Shown piece by piece: positions 34,748 to 49,173 of a stretch of DNA of 64,000 bases (position 1 is its first letter; the number at the start of each line of letters is the position of its first letter). Position numbers and translations under genes: made by a program. Location: positions 4,022,340 to 4,086,339 of the forward strand of contig NC_061863.1 of the NCBI RefSeq assembly GCF_907164915.1. The letters are read 5' to 3'. Below the pieces are notes generated by a model. It saw only the letters and a list, made by a program, of their open reading frames with translations. It was not told the DNA's origin and searched no databases. This stretch comes from Impatiens glandulifera. Taxonomy: Eukaryota; Streptophyta; Magnoliopsida; Ericales; Balsaminaceae.

Positions 34748-36044
34748 AACCATTCTTTTATTTTAAAAAAAAGAATAAAAAAAAGGGACAATTAATACTT
34801 TTTTTCTTCTTAAATAAGGCATGTGAGCATCCATTAGTGTTCATAAGTTCTCAGAATCAATAGTAAAATCAGTTGTCAATTATATGGTTTGTCAAATACC
34901 TTATTATTTGCAAAAATCTTATAAATGTGTATTCAATCACCCCAATCCTAAGCACACCCTAGCTGAAACATCAAACTGTTATCGACTCATTTTGAACTAA
35001 AAAACATCAAATTTTTATATAAGTTCGAATATAAGGTTTTGATATATTAAAAATCGATATATTTTTGTCGAATATATAGTCAATTCAAATAATCGAACAA
35101 ATATGATTCATACTCAACAAATATATTAATTAAATTAAGTTAGATTCATGAATAAGTTGTACAAATATACCACTTTCATATTTGTATTTTTTAATAAGAA
35201 AAATTGTTATTGTGTTGGTTATAGTTAATTATGTTGATTAATAACAAAGTTGATTAAAATGAATTTATAATGACGGTGATAATATGATTTATTTGATTAA
35301 TATATATGGTCATATATCTAATTTTTTATTCATTCTACTCCATCTCATACATCCAATCTATTTCATCTAAGTCTAAATATAGTAGGTGGGAGACAATAGT
35401 TTGTTATGGTGTTTATTGGTGATCATTTTGTTTTATGTATTAATTGTTTTCTAAATTGTTAACTATAGTTGTGTTTCAAGTATTTCAAATATGTTAAATG
35501 ACATTTTAGGTTTCATTTGCTTTTTTGTATTGGTTTTATCGTAAATTAAGTTAACTACTCTCGTTTATCACTTACAATTTTTTCTTCTTATCATGAACTT
35601 TGTTATTGAACATTCTCATCTTAGCTAGTATATCTCATTGAATTGATTATTTCAAGAATAAAGTATAACCAATTAAGTAGTATGTCCGGATTTAAATATA
35701 TTCAAAAATTGACTTAATTTGATTTATGATTAGTTTTATCTAATTGTTTATTATTTTACTTGAAAAATATGCATGCTGAATTAAAACTTACTTTTAAGAG
35801 CATTAGTTTTTATATATGTTAAAATGACCTCACCATAGTTGCCCTTATACAACATTAATATATCTAGCAACCTATCATAGACAATAGAGTGCATGAAACT
35901 TATTATTCAATAGTAATCATAAGTAACTAGTCACTTCTTTAGCTTCTCCAACCATCCTCTAGCCATCAAACCCTACATGTGAAAACACACAAATGAATAG
36001 GGGTAATAAAAACAATAAAAATTTATCTTAAAAAAATGAAAGAA
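34748..36044. other. Intergenic region right of the giant MULE
   Basis: AT-rich DNA from the insertion site to the lipid-transfer gene. No coding or RNA feature recognised. Confidence 0.55.
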
Positions 36045-36413
36045 TTACTTGTTGCAGTCGACGTGAGGGTCGATAGGGATATTGGTGACTAGTTGGCAAG
36101 TCTTTGGAAGCTTCTTAGCATTGTTATAGTTGATTGTAGTGTCGGCCTGAGCTGTTTGCTTAAGACATTGACACAAAATCTTTCGATCACTCTGTGAAGC
36201 AGATGCTATCTTATCTAACGCTTTCGCTCCCAAGCAACATTGAAGACTCGGGGAGGCAGAGTTATCCGGATTTCTAAGGAATGTGGAACACGATGACAAT
36301 TGCGACACAGCATCCTGGCAAGTTACAGCGGATTCCACCGTGGGCATCAATAGCATCACACTCGAAGATATAACAAGAAGCCCAAAAACGAACACAATTG
36401 ATCCCTTCATCAT
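36045..36413 (-). CDS. Non-specific lipid-transfer protein, type 1
   Basis: One exon of 122 codons, beginning with two Met codons (MMKGS). A hydrophobic signal peptide of about 28 residues (IVFVFGLLVISSS...VESA) leads to a mature protein with the eight-cysteine motif C-X9-C-X16-CC-X20-CXC-X22-C-X13-C, close to type 1 nsLTPs. These are small secreted proteins with a lipid-binding cavity, involved in cuticle formation and defence. A TATA box lies on the minus strand at about 36500-36509. Type 1 genes often have a late intron: a GT follows the last Cys closely (AACAA|GTAATTC), so a short second exon replacing the last residue cannot be excluded. Confidence 0.92.
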   Translation of the reverse strand: MMKGSIVFVFGLLVISSSVMLLMPTVESAVTCQDAVSQLSSCSTFLRNPDNSASPSLQCCLGAKALDKIASASQSDRKILCQCLKQTAQADTTINYNNAKKLPKTCQLVTNIPIDPHVDCNK

Positions 36414-36499
36414 GGTTGGTTGGTTGGAATTGGAGTAATTGCAAGTTTATGTATGTTTCTTCTTCTTTGTGGGTGTGGTTATGCATGAATGAAGCTATC

Positions 36500-36510
36500 A
36501 TTTATATAGA
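36500..36510 (-). promoter_or_regulatory. TATA box of the lipid-transfer protein gene
   Basis: TATATAAATGA on the minus strand, about 90 bases upstream of the first ATG, a normal plant TATA-to-ATG distance. Confidence 0.6.
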
Positions 36511-38389
36511 TTATTCATGAGGGTGTTTTAGTCAACTACATAGTATATAATTTGTTTATTTGGAAGGTTTTGATGTTACTTTTTTGCATCAAGGTGTACA
36601 TTTGGAAATAAATTAGTTTTTGGTTATAGACAAATTTGATTTCTTTGCTTACCTTTATTTTATGCTTTCTTTAGCTACCTAAAAAAATAAGTTAAATATA
36701 ATAAATAAATAAATAAATAATCACAAAATAAGGAGTTCTTAGATAAGTTAATTTAAATATTGACCCTCACTTAAAATTTAAAAAAATGTTAATCCAATAT
36801 TTATATTTGAAAGATAAAAGATTGAATGGTCTAAAATGTCACTAGACATCTTGAAGTTTGTTTGATTTTTTTTTTTTTTTTTTTTATTAGGTTTTTACCA
36901 AAACTCAATCATCCAATCATATATATTTTTTACTTTTATTAATTAAAATATTAAATATTTACTTTATTTTTATAGAATTTATATTTGAAATAGGCTCGAT
37001 ATTATTTGAGGCTGGACTATCATAATTTAGCCATTTAAGTTTTTTCACACACCAATGAACACATATTTTTCTTCTTACTTCAACCTAATATTTTTTTAAT
37101 TAGTTTATCATATTTGTAAAAAAATACAATTTTTTCCACATATATTTTTTTTTAAATATTCAAACGTATTTGGAAATATTAAACGCAAATATCTCAAAAA
37201 ATTACTTAATTTAAAATACAAATACGTTCAAATTGGTAAACCCGCACACAAAATTTTGTCCTTATAAACTTTTTTGAAAAATAAACAAATTTCATTCAAA
37301 TATTTCTTTATATTACACATTTTTTAGTCACCCAAACTAATTCAACAAATTAAAATGATAAATAAAAAATAATACTCAATTTTTAAAAATTATATTCAAA
37401 ACTTTTCTCAGTATAATTTCATTTAAAAACGTGACAAATTAATTAAAAATTAAAAACAATATAACGAATGTTTTTGTCCATTTGAGACTTTTTCAAATGA
37501 CTAAAAATTTAATAATTCGAACTTAATAGAAATAATTCAAAATTCGAACTCTATTTAATATAAATAATCAAAGTTTGAGTCTCAAATATCAATTTAGTTA
37601 TTTAAAAAATTATTATATTAATTTAACTAATTAAAAATCAAAATAATATATTTTCATATGATATATATTTTTTTAAAATTCACTAAAAATCTTTAAATAA
37701 CTAAAAATATTCAACTAAAAATACAAAGATAATATTGTAAATAGTATTACATCGTCTCACTAAATTATTCATGTCATTGAATAAAAAGTTTAAACAAAAT
37801 TAAGATAATGATAGTAAAAAAATGGGTTTTAATAAATTACAAAAATAGAATATTAATTTTTTTTTATCTTATAAACTAAAAAAAGAAAATAATGTTAATT
37901 GACCGAATACCCGACCTAATGAATATAATTGTTATACATAATGACTAATAATAAAAAAAAGAATAATAAATTAAAAAAATGCCTGTCCTTAATAAAATAA
38001 TATTTAAAGATTTATTAAATAAACCAATAAACTTTTAATTTAGTAAATGGAGCCAAAATTTGAATAGTTAAAAAAAATAAAATAAAAATTTCACTTAACT
38101 CAACTTTTTTTTCTGTAAATTAAAATTTTATTATAATGATACTATATATTTTAAATATTAAAAGTAAAAATACTTTATTTATATTTATTATAAAATGAAA
38201 TAAGTAATTTTTTAAATAATGTTACATAATATTTTTTACTAAATAGAATTTTTAGAAAAATAAAATTTTTAAGATACCAAACAACTGGCGAACAACCAAA
38301 CCCGCCTAATCCTTTCTATCTAATGGATCTCTGACCCGACGTTTCCACCCGCCCGATTTCCGACCCGTGATTCTGCAACCCTACTACAG
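36511..38389. other. Long AT-rich intergenic region
   Basis: Very AT-rich divergent spacer between the lipid-transfer gene and UTP21, with a T18-20 run near 36870. No conserved element recognised. GC content rises sharply near 38290, close to the UTP21 leader. Confidence 0.55.
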
Positions 38390-38601
38390 GTCTTCTTCGA
38401 TAGAAAGGAGTAAGCTTTCAAGTAAAAATACGCGCGCCAGAAAGACAGAAAGAAAGAGAGAGGTTTCCTCCGCCGCCCCTTCATACAGGCCGGAAACTGT
38501 ATTCATCCTTCCTTTCTCTTTCCGTTGCGACTTGTAGAAGACAGGTCGGAAGCTGTATTCATCTTTTATCAACAAATTTCATTAAGAAAGTGAAGAACGA
38601 G
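38390..38601 (+). promoter_or_regulatory. UTP21 5'-UTR exon
   Basis: A transcribed-looking GC-richer segment ends in the donor GAG|GTATGT at 38601/38602. The matching acceptor TTACAG lies five bases before the ATG at 38810. The 5' limit is a guess. Confidence 0.5.
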
Positions 38602-38809
38602 GTATGTCAACATATGTTATTGATTTTAACTGCTTAAAACTCACGAATTCTCTTACTAGATTAACAACATTGAGTAGGACGATTTGTCCGTCATTAGATG
38701 CATCAAAGATAGTAGGAACTAAACAAATTCACTTTCCAAACTATTTTTTTATGTGGGTATATCTATCTGTACATTAAAACAATTTTCTTTTTGTAATCTT
38801 ACAGAAAAA

Positions 38810-41800
38810 ATGGGTATATTTGAACCTTTTCGAGCAATTGGATATATAAGCTGTGACGTCCCCTTCTCTGTTCAAAGGTTGGGCACTGAGACATTTGTGA
38901 CCGTCAGTGTGGGCAAATCCTGGCAGATATACAATGTAAATGCTTGTCTATTTGTTATAGTTATGTACCTTCTTGTCGATTCACAGTAATTTTGCTATTT
39001 TGACATTGATTTTTTTTGTATTTTGTGCAGTGTGCAAAGCTCAACTTGGTTCTTGTTGGTATGATTCTTAAAGCTTGATAATTTGTTTCCTTGTCTATTA
39101 TTCATTGTTTCTGTCTCCTTGTGGTTCATATAACTTTGGATCAAATACTTGATCAATTCTGTAGTACTGCATTGAACATCGAGTTGGGATTTTGTTTGAA
39201 CTGAGATTTTGCAGCTCGTTAATAGTCGTTTGATCTTTGTTTGTTGGCCAACCCTTAATTATTGGTGTACTTGTAAATTAGGTCCTCAGCTGCCAAAGAA
39301 AATAAGGGCTCTTGCTTCCTACCGGGACTTTACTTTTGCTGCATATGGAAGCAATATTGGTGTTTTCAAACGTGCTCATCAGGTTAGTTGTTTAGATTCT
39401 TCTTTTTATGTGAAGACTTACATGCTTTTATTGACTGTTTGGATGCTTTCACCCTTCCAGTGTTGATAATGGAGTTGTTTGTGATTTTTCTACCTGTCTG
39501 TGTTGACTAATTAGATTACTGATTTGTAAGTAATACAAGAAATTCAGATAGAACGGTTAATTTCTCCATGTAGTTGGTACGGATGAGTTTTAGATGATAA
39601 TGAAGAATCCCATCTACAATCATCTTTTCGTTTCATGCTATGTTCCCATCTCTATATGTTTCAACTCAGTTAGTTTTCTTAGTCGCACTCCATAGGAGCA
39701 GCGGAACACAGCGTTCTAAAAAAAAAATAAACTCAGTTAGTTTTCTTCTATATCACAACATAGTTTAGTTGTTTCCTAGTTCGTAAATTGAAATTTGTAA
39801 TAGTATGAGGCTATCATTATAACGTGCTCTGTGTAATATGTGATCATATATAGTTGTATATCTGCCCCTGTTGATATCACTGTAAAGGAGTAGCTATTGA
39901 TATGTATACCTGAACAGGTGGCAACATGGAAGAATAATGCTAAGGTCAACCTGCTGCTTCTTTTTGGAGATCACGTACTTAGCGTGGATGTTAATGGCAA
40001 TATTTTTATTTGGGCCTTTAAAGGAATTGATGACAATCTTTCTTCTGTTGGACATCTTATGATGGACGAGACATTTATTCCAACTTGTATAATGCATCCT
40101 GACACCTACCTAAACAAGGTGATTCTACATTATGCTTGCTGACGATTAGTCTCTTTACTTGCATCCCTTACAATTCTTTCAAGTCAACCTCATTCTTGTT
40201 CTCCTTCAACAGGTGTTACTTGGAAGTCAACAAGGTTCCTTACAACTATGGAACATCAGCACACAGAAAAAACTTTACGAGTTTAAGGGATGGGAGTCAC
40301 CAATAGCTTGTTGTGTTTCATCACCAGCACTAGATGTTATTGCAGCGGGATGTGCTAATGGAAAGATTCATGTCCACAACATTAAATTTGACAAAGAGAT
40401 AGTCACATTTAAACATTCTACTCGAGGATCTGTGACTGCTTTGTCATTCAGAACTGGTAAGACCTATTTGTCTGGTTTTTGTAGTTTGCATCTCTCCATT
40501 TCCCAGCATTTGGTTATATATACTATTGATTTTGGCCTTGGGGACATCAATGTGATGACCTATTCTTAAAGACATATCTAGCTTTAACAAGAATGCCTAT
40601 TTCTTATCTGGAATGCAACTTCCTTTTGTAATTGCAGATGGGCAACCTCTTTTAGCATCCGGAGGTTCATCTGGGGTCATAAACATTTGGAATCTCGAGA
40701 AGAGGAGGCTCCAATCTGTCATTGGTGACGCTCATGACGGTTCAATAATTTCATTGCACTTCTTTGCCAATGAGCCTGTATTAATGAGTTCGTCCGCAGA
40801 CAACTCTGTGAAAGTAAGTTTTGCTATGCCCTCTTTTCTATTGTTGTTTTATTTTAGATCTCTAGTTTTCTTGGAAGTACACATTCCCATTATTATTTCT
40901 TATTTCAGATTGAACTTAAACTTCCCATTGTAGAATGACTTATTGTAGGATTTTTTAGATAATCCATTTTTTCTTCTATTATTGGTTTGATGATAAATAT
41001 AACAGAAGGAATATTTCAGGCTTCAGTCCATGCTCATTGATAATAGTTGTCCAGTCCCTATGACACAAACAAACTGATTTATGGGACAGGCTACTTCTTG
41101 ATCAATAACCAACCATCTTTAGCCACATTGCTTAAAGAAACTGCATGCATTTTATTTTCAGTAACCATCTATGGCAGCAAGTCAAAGTTTGATGCAGATG
41201 GACATTAACAAAATGTTTATTGTTAGGTGATATTGAATTACACTGGGTCTTGAATTCTCCTTTTTCTTTTATTGCAACATTTAAGCATGTTGCACTGAGT
41301 TGTTTGTTTCTTGTAACATATTTGTGTCATTGTTCTATAATTTCACAAGGTCTTGTTATCCTAATGTTTGATTGGTAATAAGTAAATGATTGGACTTATT
41401 ATATTGCTGATTAATTTTTGCACCGGATTATATTTTGAAAAAACTATTTGTTGAATGCAAAGGTACGGATTACTTAAGTCTGGCGTAAGGTTTGAAGCGT
41501 AGAAATACTCAGATCTATTGGTTAAATTATAATATATTTTGGATTTATGTGGTTGAAAATATTATTATCCTAGATAATTATCCCATGTTTTTAGGAAGTA
41601 ATACTATCCTAGAGTCATCTGTGTTTTATTTATTTTGCATGACCCATTGAATAAAATGCAACACAATTTATCCTCTCTTACTTTCCGTATGAAGTATTAC
41701 CAGATTTCTCAATTAACTTTCTATTGATACAATGTAAAAAACGACCTCTTAAACTATCCTTGTCCAAATGAAAATCTTTTCATTCATCCTGCGGAGAGTT

Positions 41801-44800
41801 AAATCTCTTTATAAATGCATCTTTTATAGTTTATTTATTTCTGGTTTATTCTTCAGATGTGGATTTTTGATACAAGTGATGGTGATCCTCGTTTGTTACG
41901 TTTTCGAAGTGGACATAGTGCACCTCCTCTTTGTTTAAGGTGATTTCCACTTTGCAGCTTCATTCCATATAATGTACAATATAGGGTAACTCTGAACTTC
42001 AATCTTACCAACTTAGATGGTAGAAATAGATGCATTTGAACCTGCCAGAATCTTAGTCCTTGTTGTGATATGATCGTATCTCATTTGGAAGTGAAAAGAT
42101 TAGTTTATTTTCATTGAAGTTGCATTCTATTTATACTTTCACTAAGGGTTGACTCTTTTATAGTTTGGGAACCCATATGTTAACTCTTCATGCCCTTTGT
42201 AGATTCTATGCTAATGGGAGACACATTCTTTCTGCTGGTCAAGATCGTGCTTTTCGTCTCTTCTCAGTTATTCAGGTATGTTGCATTTCAATAAACCTCC
42301 CTTTAGTGGTTTATGAAAGCCATCTTATGCTAATTGTCAGATTTTGGTCCATAATAACCTTTCATCTTTACCACTGTTTGATTATATATTTTTCTTCCAA
42401 TTGGTTCTTCTGTTTCTTCAATCATGTCCTAGTGAATTTGTTCACATGCAATTTTATGATCCTATTAGTTGATGAGTTGATTTTTGTTTCAACCATTTAA
42501 GCTTCTGTAAAGTGCATGTCTATTTAGTATGTATTTTAGGTTTCATTTCTCTTATGTATTGAATTGACCATTCCAATCTCAAGTAGCCTTTGCATTCTTT
42601 GATCATAGTTTGGATCCTCTTAAGCATATTAATTACCTTGTTTTTCTAACAATTTTTTTATGTTGTATTGTTATGTAATTATCAGGATCAGCAAAGCAGA
42701 GAGCTTTCTCAACGGAATATATCCAGAAGAGCAAAAAAACTGAAAATGAAGGTAAGATTTGAATTTTTTTCTTATCTTTGCTTAAATCGATGATTATGGT
42801 AACTGCTTTCTCTCTAATTTGTTTTCTTATCACTCAACTTGGCTTGCACCTAATTTTTTCTTTCTGTGATTGACGAAGGATATGAAATAAGCTGGTCATG
42901 TTTCTTTCCTTATGTTTTCAGGAGGAAGATATTAAGCTGAGGCCTGTAATTGCATTTGATGTTGGTATGCACAATCTTATCTCTTATGCATGAAACTAAT
43001 ATCCAAAAAATTCTAGTTATGTTGTGTTATTTTTTAATTCCAAAATTATGTTCTGACTACAATATTTTGAATATGTTTAGATTTTCTCTCTTTTTATGCT
43101 TATATTAAATAGTTAATTTCTTTTATTGTTTGACGTTCCTGTGTGATCTGTCACTCCGTCTGAGCATTCTTGGAACTTGGTAGTAACTTGTATACTAAGT
43201 TACTATTTAATATAAGCATTAAGCTAACTTGTACAATTTTTATGCTTCATGCATAATTAATATTCTTGCAAGCAAATTTGGTCTCATATAATGTAGAGAC
43301 GTCATAAGCTAGATAATGCAAAGAACTATCTGAATAAATTTGGTATAATATATTTGTAACTTGTCATTGAACTATTATAGTATTAATTTGGTCTTTAAGC
43401 TCTGCAAGTTGGGGAAGCCTTCGAGTCTATATTCCTGATCATATGAGCTGAACTTTTTGATTGATAACACAATTACGATAGAAGTTGATTTTTAGGGTTG
43501 AGGAGATGTAAAATTGGGTAGAATCTAGCATGAGAAATCAGAAAATTGCAGATGAAGAAACCAAGGGTTATTCAGTAATCCCACATTCTGATTTATTTTT
43601 TCAAGTAAAGTATGAACCTTTTATTAATGTCATAATCTGATTTTACACAGCATTATGTGACGATGTTACAAAATAGTATTAACTGAGATAGATAATCAGC
43701 ATTTTGTGACGATGTTACCGAATGAACAGTCTCAGGTTGATTTCATCCAACACATGACAGATTTAACCTTTCAAGGAATGTAATTCTACATAATATTTCA
43801 TTCCTTAACATAGCCTAAGAGAAATAAAACGAGGGATATGCACTTGGAACAGTCTCAGATTGATTTCTCTAGTGCATAGTGGCATTTAATGGTAGTTAAC
43901 TCTTTTATTTTAGATGCATATATGAGATGCATTCTTCTATATTTTCTTTCACAGGTATTCTAAATTGTGCATGTGACTTTTTTTCATTTTTAATATATTA
44001 CAGCTGAAATTAGGGAGCGTGACTGGTGCAATGTGGTCACCTGTCACATGGACACTGCACAAGCTTATGTGTGGAGGCTTCAAAATTTTGTCCTGGGTGA
44101 ACACATCCTGAAACCATGCCCAAATAACCCAACAAATGTTAAGGTAATCTTCTGATGCTTCCTAATAAGTTCTCAAATATATCATTCTTTAAATAATGTA
44201 TCTGTGTTTTATCCTCTTTCACCAAAGTTAATGGAGCTCATTCCACAGAAAATGACTCCCTTAACTATCTATCCTTCATGAAGCTAGGCTCTATTGAAAT
44301 TGATGACATTTTATTTTATGTTAGGCTTGTGCCATTAGTGCTTGTGGCAACTTTGCTATTATAGGGACAGAAGGAGGCTGGATTGAGAGATTCAATCTTC
44401 AATCTGGAATTAGCCGAGGCAGTTATGTTGATTTATCTGAAACAAGGGGCTGCGCTCATGATGGGGAAGTAATTGGTCTTGCTAGTGATTCAACAAACAC
44501 ATTGATGATTAGTGCTGGGTATCATGGTGACATAAAGGTATGTGAACCAACAATTTCTTCTTAATTCTTTATTGTTTTTTGTTTCTTTCTCTCGTTAATA
44601 AAATATGCTTGAAATATGAAGTTTTCAAGTGCCAGTGATGTACTTTTGAGATCTGTATTCTGTTTTCTTTGACTGGAAGGATTTTTTAACACTAAAACAT
44701 AACTTACTTTTTTAAAGACCACAGTCAAATGGATATTGTTTTAGGCAAATTTCTATGAAGCATTAAACACATAATAACTTGAATTGTGATTGATAATCTT

Positions 44801-46786
44801 AGGGATAGTAATAATCCTTAATTGATATCTTAAATTCCTTCATTCGGAATTTATTTTATTCATGTTCTTACATTATTTGTCAGAGCTTCCAATCCTAATC
44901 TTGCTCCCTTCATATTTGCTGGCATTTTGTTAGCTGTGTTAGATTTTTTACGATGCTTATTTTGCACAAATTTCTGCATTTAAGTGTTTCTTTCTCAATT
45001 TTTCTTCTTTTTCCCTATTAACAGGTGTGGGACTTCAAGAAACGAACCCTAATTTCCAGATGGGATACAGGCTCTTCTTTGGCAAAGATTGCATATCATC
45101 GTGTTAATGGTAATTTGTAATTGTATCCAATTCTCTTCTCAGAATCTATGTTTTTTTTCTCCTCATATGCAAACTTATACAGTTGTTTGTATTATCATTT
45201 CAGGTCTCCTAGCAACTGTGGGGGACGATTTTGTAATTCGCATGTTTGACGTTGTTGCATTGAGAATGGTTCGTGAATTTGAAGGTCATACAGATCGTGT
45301 TACTGATATATGTTTCAGCGAGGATGGAAAATGGCTTTTGTCCTCGAGCATGGATGGGACTCTCAGAATATGGGATATTATATTAGCAAGGCAAATTGAT
45401 GCTATTCGAGTTGATGTTTCTATTACTGCTTTGTCATTGTCTCCTAATATGGACATTTTAGCAACATCCCATGTTGATCAAAATGGTGTCTATCTTTGGT
45501 AATTTCCTTTTTAATTCTTTTTTACTGTAGTTGATGAATCAAACTCCATCCAATAATATACATTGGAATGTTTTTCAGGGCTAATCAGGCAATGTATTCT
45601 GGAATGGGTAATGTTGAGTCCTTCGGAAGTGGGAAGGAAATAGCAAGCATTAAAATGCCATCTGTTTCATCAACAAAAGGAGGATCACAAGATGATACAG
45701 AAATGTCAATTGACTCGAAAATTGCTGAGAATTCTGATGTGCCAGAGTTAGTCCATAGAAGAATCCCCGATCTAGTCACTCTATCAATGTTACCCAAGAG
45801 CCAATGGCAGAGCTTGATCAATTTGGACATTATTAAGGTTTCTTCTCTCCCTCTATCCTTATTATCTTTGTTTATTCATTTAATCCATATTTATTGATCA
45901 TTTTCTTAACCATTATTATTGTTTGACTTTGTGTGTAGGCCCGAAACAAACCCATTGAGCCCCCAAAGAAACCTGAAAAGGCACCTTTCTTCCTCCCTTC
46001 AATTCCATCACTTTCTGGCGAAATACAGTTTAAACCTTCTTCTGATCCAGCTGCTGCTGCTTCTGATACTGCTACTGCTACTGATTCGGAGAATCAATTA
46101 AGAAGAGAGAACCAAGACGATACCAAATTCGTGCAATATCTTAAGTTGGCTGCTAATACAGAAAGCTGTAAGTTTGAGCAGCAGATCATTTACTTGGAAC
46201 CAAGTGCTTGAATAAACTAATGGATTGTTTAAAAAATTCTTGATTTGTGGTGATTTTGAGAAAATGAGTTTTTTAGGTTAATGCAATTGATAATAGAGTG
46301 CTTTTTCATTTATTTTCTGAATTTTATTTGTGATTGCAGTTTCAGAATTCACGGAATACATCAAAAGCTTGTCTCCTTCTGCGATGGACATGGAACTTAG
46401 GATGCTTCAGATTATAGATGATGTTGACAATGAAGAAGAAACTGATTCGGAGAGATCTGAGTTGCATGTTATACAGCTGCTACTGGATTATTTTATCCAC
46501 GAGACCTCAACCAGAAATAACTTCGAATATGTACAAGCAGTTATTAGATTATTTTTGAAGGTACAAATAAATAACGCTTCACTTTTTTTTCTTCTTTTTA
46601 TTACACATCTCTTTAAAACATGTTTTCTTTTTACAGATTCATGGCGAGACAATTAGGCAGCAGTTGAAGTTACAGGAGAAGGCCAAGAAGCTTTTGGAAG
46701 TTCAATGTGCTGTGTGGCAAAGAGTCGACAACTTGTTCCAAAGTTCTAGATGTGTCGTTGCCTTTCTAAGTAATTCTCAGTTTTAA
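38810..46786 (+). CDS. UTP21: U3 snoRNA-associated WD40 protein UTP21 (WDR36 homologue)
   Basis: Eighteen coding exons: 38810-38935, 39031-39058, 39282-39382, 39918-40118, 40213-40456, 40638-40813, 41857-41939, 42203-42275, 42686-42751, 42922-42964, 44004-44143, 44325-44537, 45025-45109, 45204-45498, 45579-45837, 45939-46167, 46340-46560 and 46637-46786. All are GT-AG, in phase, and encode 910 aa, the size expected for the plant protein. Two WD40 propellers (for example GVINIWNLEKR, LLSSSMDGTLRIWD) are followed by the Utp21-specific C-terminal helical domain (FVQYLKLAA, EFTEYIKSLSPSAMDMELR). In yeast and animals it is part of the UTP-B complex of the nucleolar small-subunit processome, needed for 18S rRNA maturation. 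The copy looks fully functional. Confidence 0.96.
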
Positions 46787-47464
46787 GGTAAGTTCTTTAG
46801 CAATCAGCTTTTAGCAAAATTTTGGTTCATTTTTGATTTAATGGTTTATGCCATAGTTTGTTTGGGAGGGTGTAATGACAAACTGACCTAATTTTCTTGA
46901 ATGAATTTGCTATGTGTTGTAATTCTTTAAAAAAATATATTATTTCTTTATATATATGGCATTTTTTCCCCAAAAAAAAAATGTTTGGAAAGACAGTAAA
47001 TTAAAAATTCAAACTGGTTCGAACGGTTGAGTATCATCCAATTCGAACCGAAAACATTCAATTGGTTGAATTAAGTCTTATTTTATATTTCGAGAACGCT
47101 GGTTATGCAACTCCTTCAGAGTGCGACTAATTTTTGCGGGTTAATCACATTAACCCGTAAAACACACTCGGATTAACCTAACCCGTAAAAACACTTGAAC
47201 CCAGAACCTTAGTGAGATGGCGATGTCTGGATGAAATAGGTCTTATTTTGAGGTTTATGTTAAATGTGAACTTTGAAATGTGCCCATTATATAAGGGTTT
47301 ACAAGAAACTAGTACATAAATATATCCATTAGTGTTGTATAAAAATAATTCCACATTTGCCTTGTCAAGAACAATTAATCAAAGGAAGAAAACCTACTTT
47401 GTATATGAGAATCAAATATATACACACAAAAAAAGAGAGGATTTTTCAGTATTTTTGTTCAACC
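46787..47464. other. Convergent intergenic region
   Basis: 3' flanks of UTP21 (+) and the DNL zinc-finger gene (-). It includes GGTTCGAACGG- and TTAACCCGTAAAA-type repeated phrases (47010-47200) typical of old dispersed repeats. No gene. Confidence 0.5.
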
Positions 47465-48331
47465 TCAAAAGAGTGGAAAGATGCCATTGTTACCTCCTTC
47501 ATCCAAATCATCCTCACCAAGATCATCATCATCAGCTGCTGTATCATTATCGATATATTTGAAGGTAACATTGTTATTACTATTACTCACTTGATTAGGG
47601 TTCTTGAAGCTAGGATCCACATAACACTTCATATCATTGAACAAGTTCAAATTGTCCACCAATTTATGGAAAACATTGCATCCACAACACTGAAACAAAA
47701 CAAACATCGAATCAATACATACATAGAAAGAAACACAAAGAGATAAAACTAGGGTTTTACTTGTACGAAGACGGTTCCGTCAGTATAAGCATGAGGATTA
47801 ATGGCACGAGTCGTCCTCTGACCACAAACGTTGCAAGAAAACGCGACGAGCATTCTCCGACGAGGAGATTTCGTGAAGAGAGACCACGGGAAGGTAGAGA
47901 CTCGCGAAGTACCGGATTCCGGCTCTGTAGGTACAGAAGGTCCTTCTAAACCAGAATCTGTTTTCCAACCGCCTACAGACGCCGCGCTAAGAACCAATCC
48001 CATCGCCTCATCCTAAAATTACAATTCATTAGTCCGATTAACCTAATCGATCATTATAAATTTGGAAACGATTACCTTTGAAAGAGTACGATTTACGATA
48101 AGCGGATCGATGCTCTTATCGCTTGAATTTCCTGTGAGATCTGATCCGAATCCATTACCTGAAGGAGGATCGAATGATAAGAAGATGGTGGAAGGAGAAA
48201 AGTGAAAAGGAGAATTGAAACAACTTACTGTTGCAAGGGACCGTGAATCGAAGAAATCTTGTAGGCTGTGGTTTAGGTTTGGGAGAGAAGATTGCTAGCG
48301 AGGAAGGAGATGAAAACGTTAATCCTTTCAT
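47465..48331 (-). CDS. DNL-type (Zim17/HEP) zinc-finger protein, probably plastid
   Basis: Four exons on the minus strand: 48229-48331, 48076-48158, 47761-48012 and 47465-47689; 220 aa. The N-terminus (MKGLTFSSPSSLAIFSPKP) is Ser-rich, basic and lacks acids, as in chloroplast transit peptides. The zf-DNL domain spans the exon 3/4 junction: CNVCGQRTTRAINPHAY, then CCGCNVFHKLVDNLNLF, giving the two zinc-binding CxxC pairs. The C-terminus is acidic. Proteins of this family are HSP70-escort proteins that keep organellar HSP70 soluble. Plastid rather than mitochondrial location is inferred from the N-terminus. Confidence 0.92.
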
Positions 48332-48364
48332 GGCGATCTGTAAAAATGACCTGAAATCTTGATC

Positions 48365-48390
48365 GAGAGAGAGAGAGAGAAGAGAGAGAG
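48365..48390. repeat. (GA)n microsatellite
   Basis: Uninterrupted GA dinucleotides with one AA break, just upstream of the DNL gene start, probably in its 5' leader. Confidence 0.85.
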
Positions 48391-49173
48391 TCCCCAGCCA
48401 AAGATACCCCCAATGAGTAAAACAGACAGAATCTAGCCGACTTATTACGTGGCCTTTAATTATTCCAAGAAATGGTTGGTTATAAACTTATATCAAAATA
48501 AATATAATATTCAAATTTAAAATAACTTGTTTCATTTAAACAAGCTTAGTTCTTTGATTTGTGTTGTCAAGGTGTACTACTGGTGCCATCGTTAGGGTTT
48601 CGTCAGACACCACTGTTGTTTGCTCCTATTGGGATGGTGGATTAGTCGTCACACCACCGTCGGTCTCGTCGTTGTGTGTCATGTTTCTTTTATAGCGTGT
48701 TTCTCGAACCTTAGGTTTCGACGTAGTAGATGAAAACAAGACAACGAATGGCCGTCTTTTAATTCGGTTATTGTTTATCATGAAAGATGGGAAGACTGAA
48801 AGAACAAGAATAGATAGACACCTTGGAAGAGATTAGAGAGAAATGCATGTTTAAAATGTTGGGTTCAAAAATATAACCGTATTGAAGTTAAAAGAAGGTT
48901 TTGAAAACCGTTCCGGTTATCGGCCCGGTTTTCTGGGCGAACTCCGGTTCAACCACTGGTTGGACCGAATTTTAAATTCATTAAATTTAAGTTCTCCTCT
49001 CTCCGCCTCCTTCCATCTCTATTGATTAAAATATAGCAGTTGAATGTAGATCAACGGAAATCCTAGGTCACCGCGGGGTGAATAAACTCTACACCTAAGG
49101 TGCTGTCTCTACAAGAAGGACGTTAGGGTGAGTGTCTATACAAGAAGGACATCAACGGAAACCCCAGGTCTGA

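Noticed and set aside
46990..47200. Possible tRNA or small RNA gene in repeated phrases
   Set aside because: No cloverleaf or A/B boxes could be drawn; looks like old dispersed repeat.
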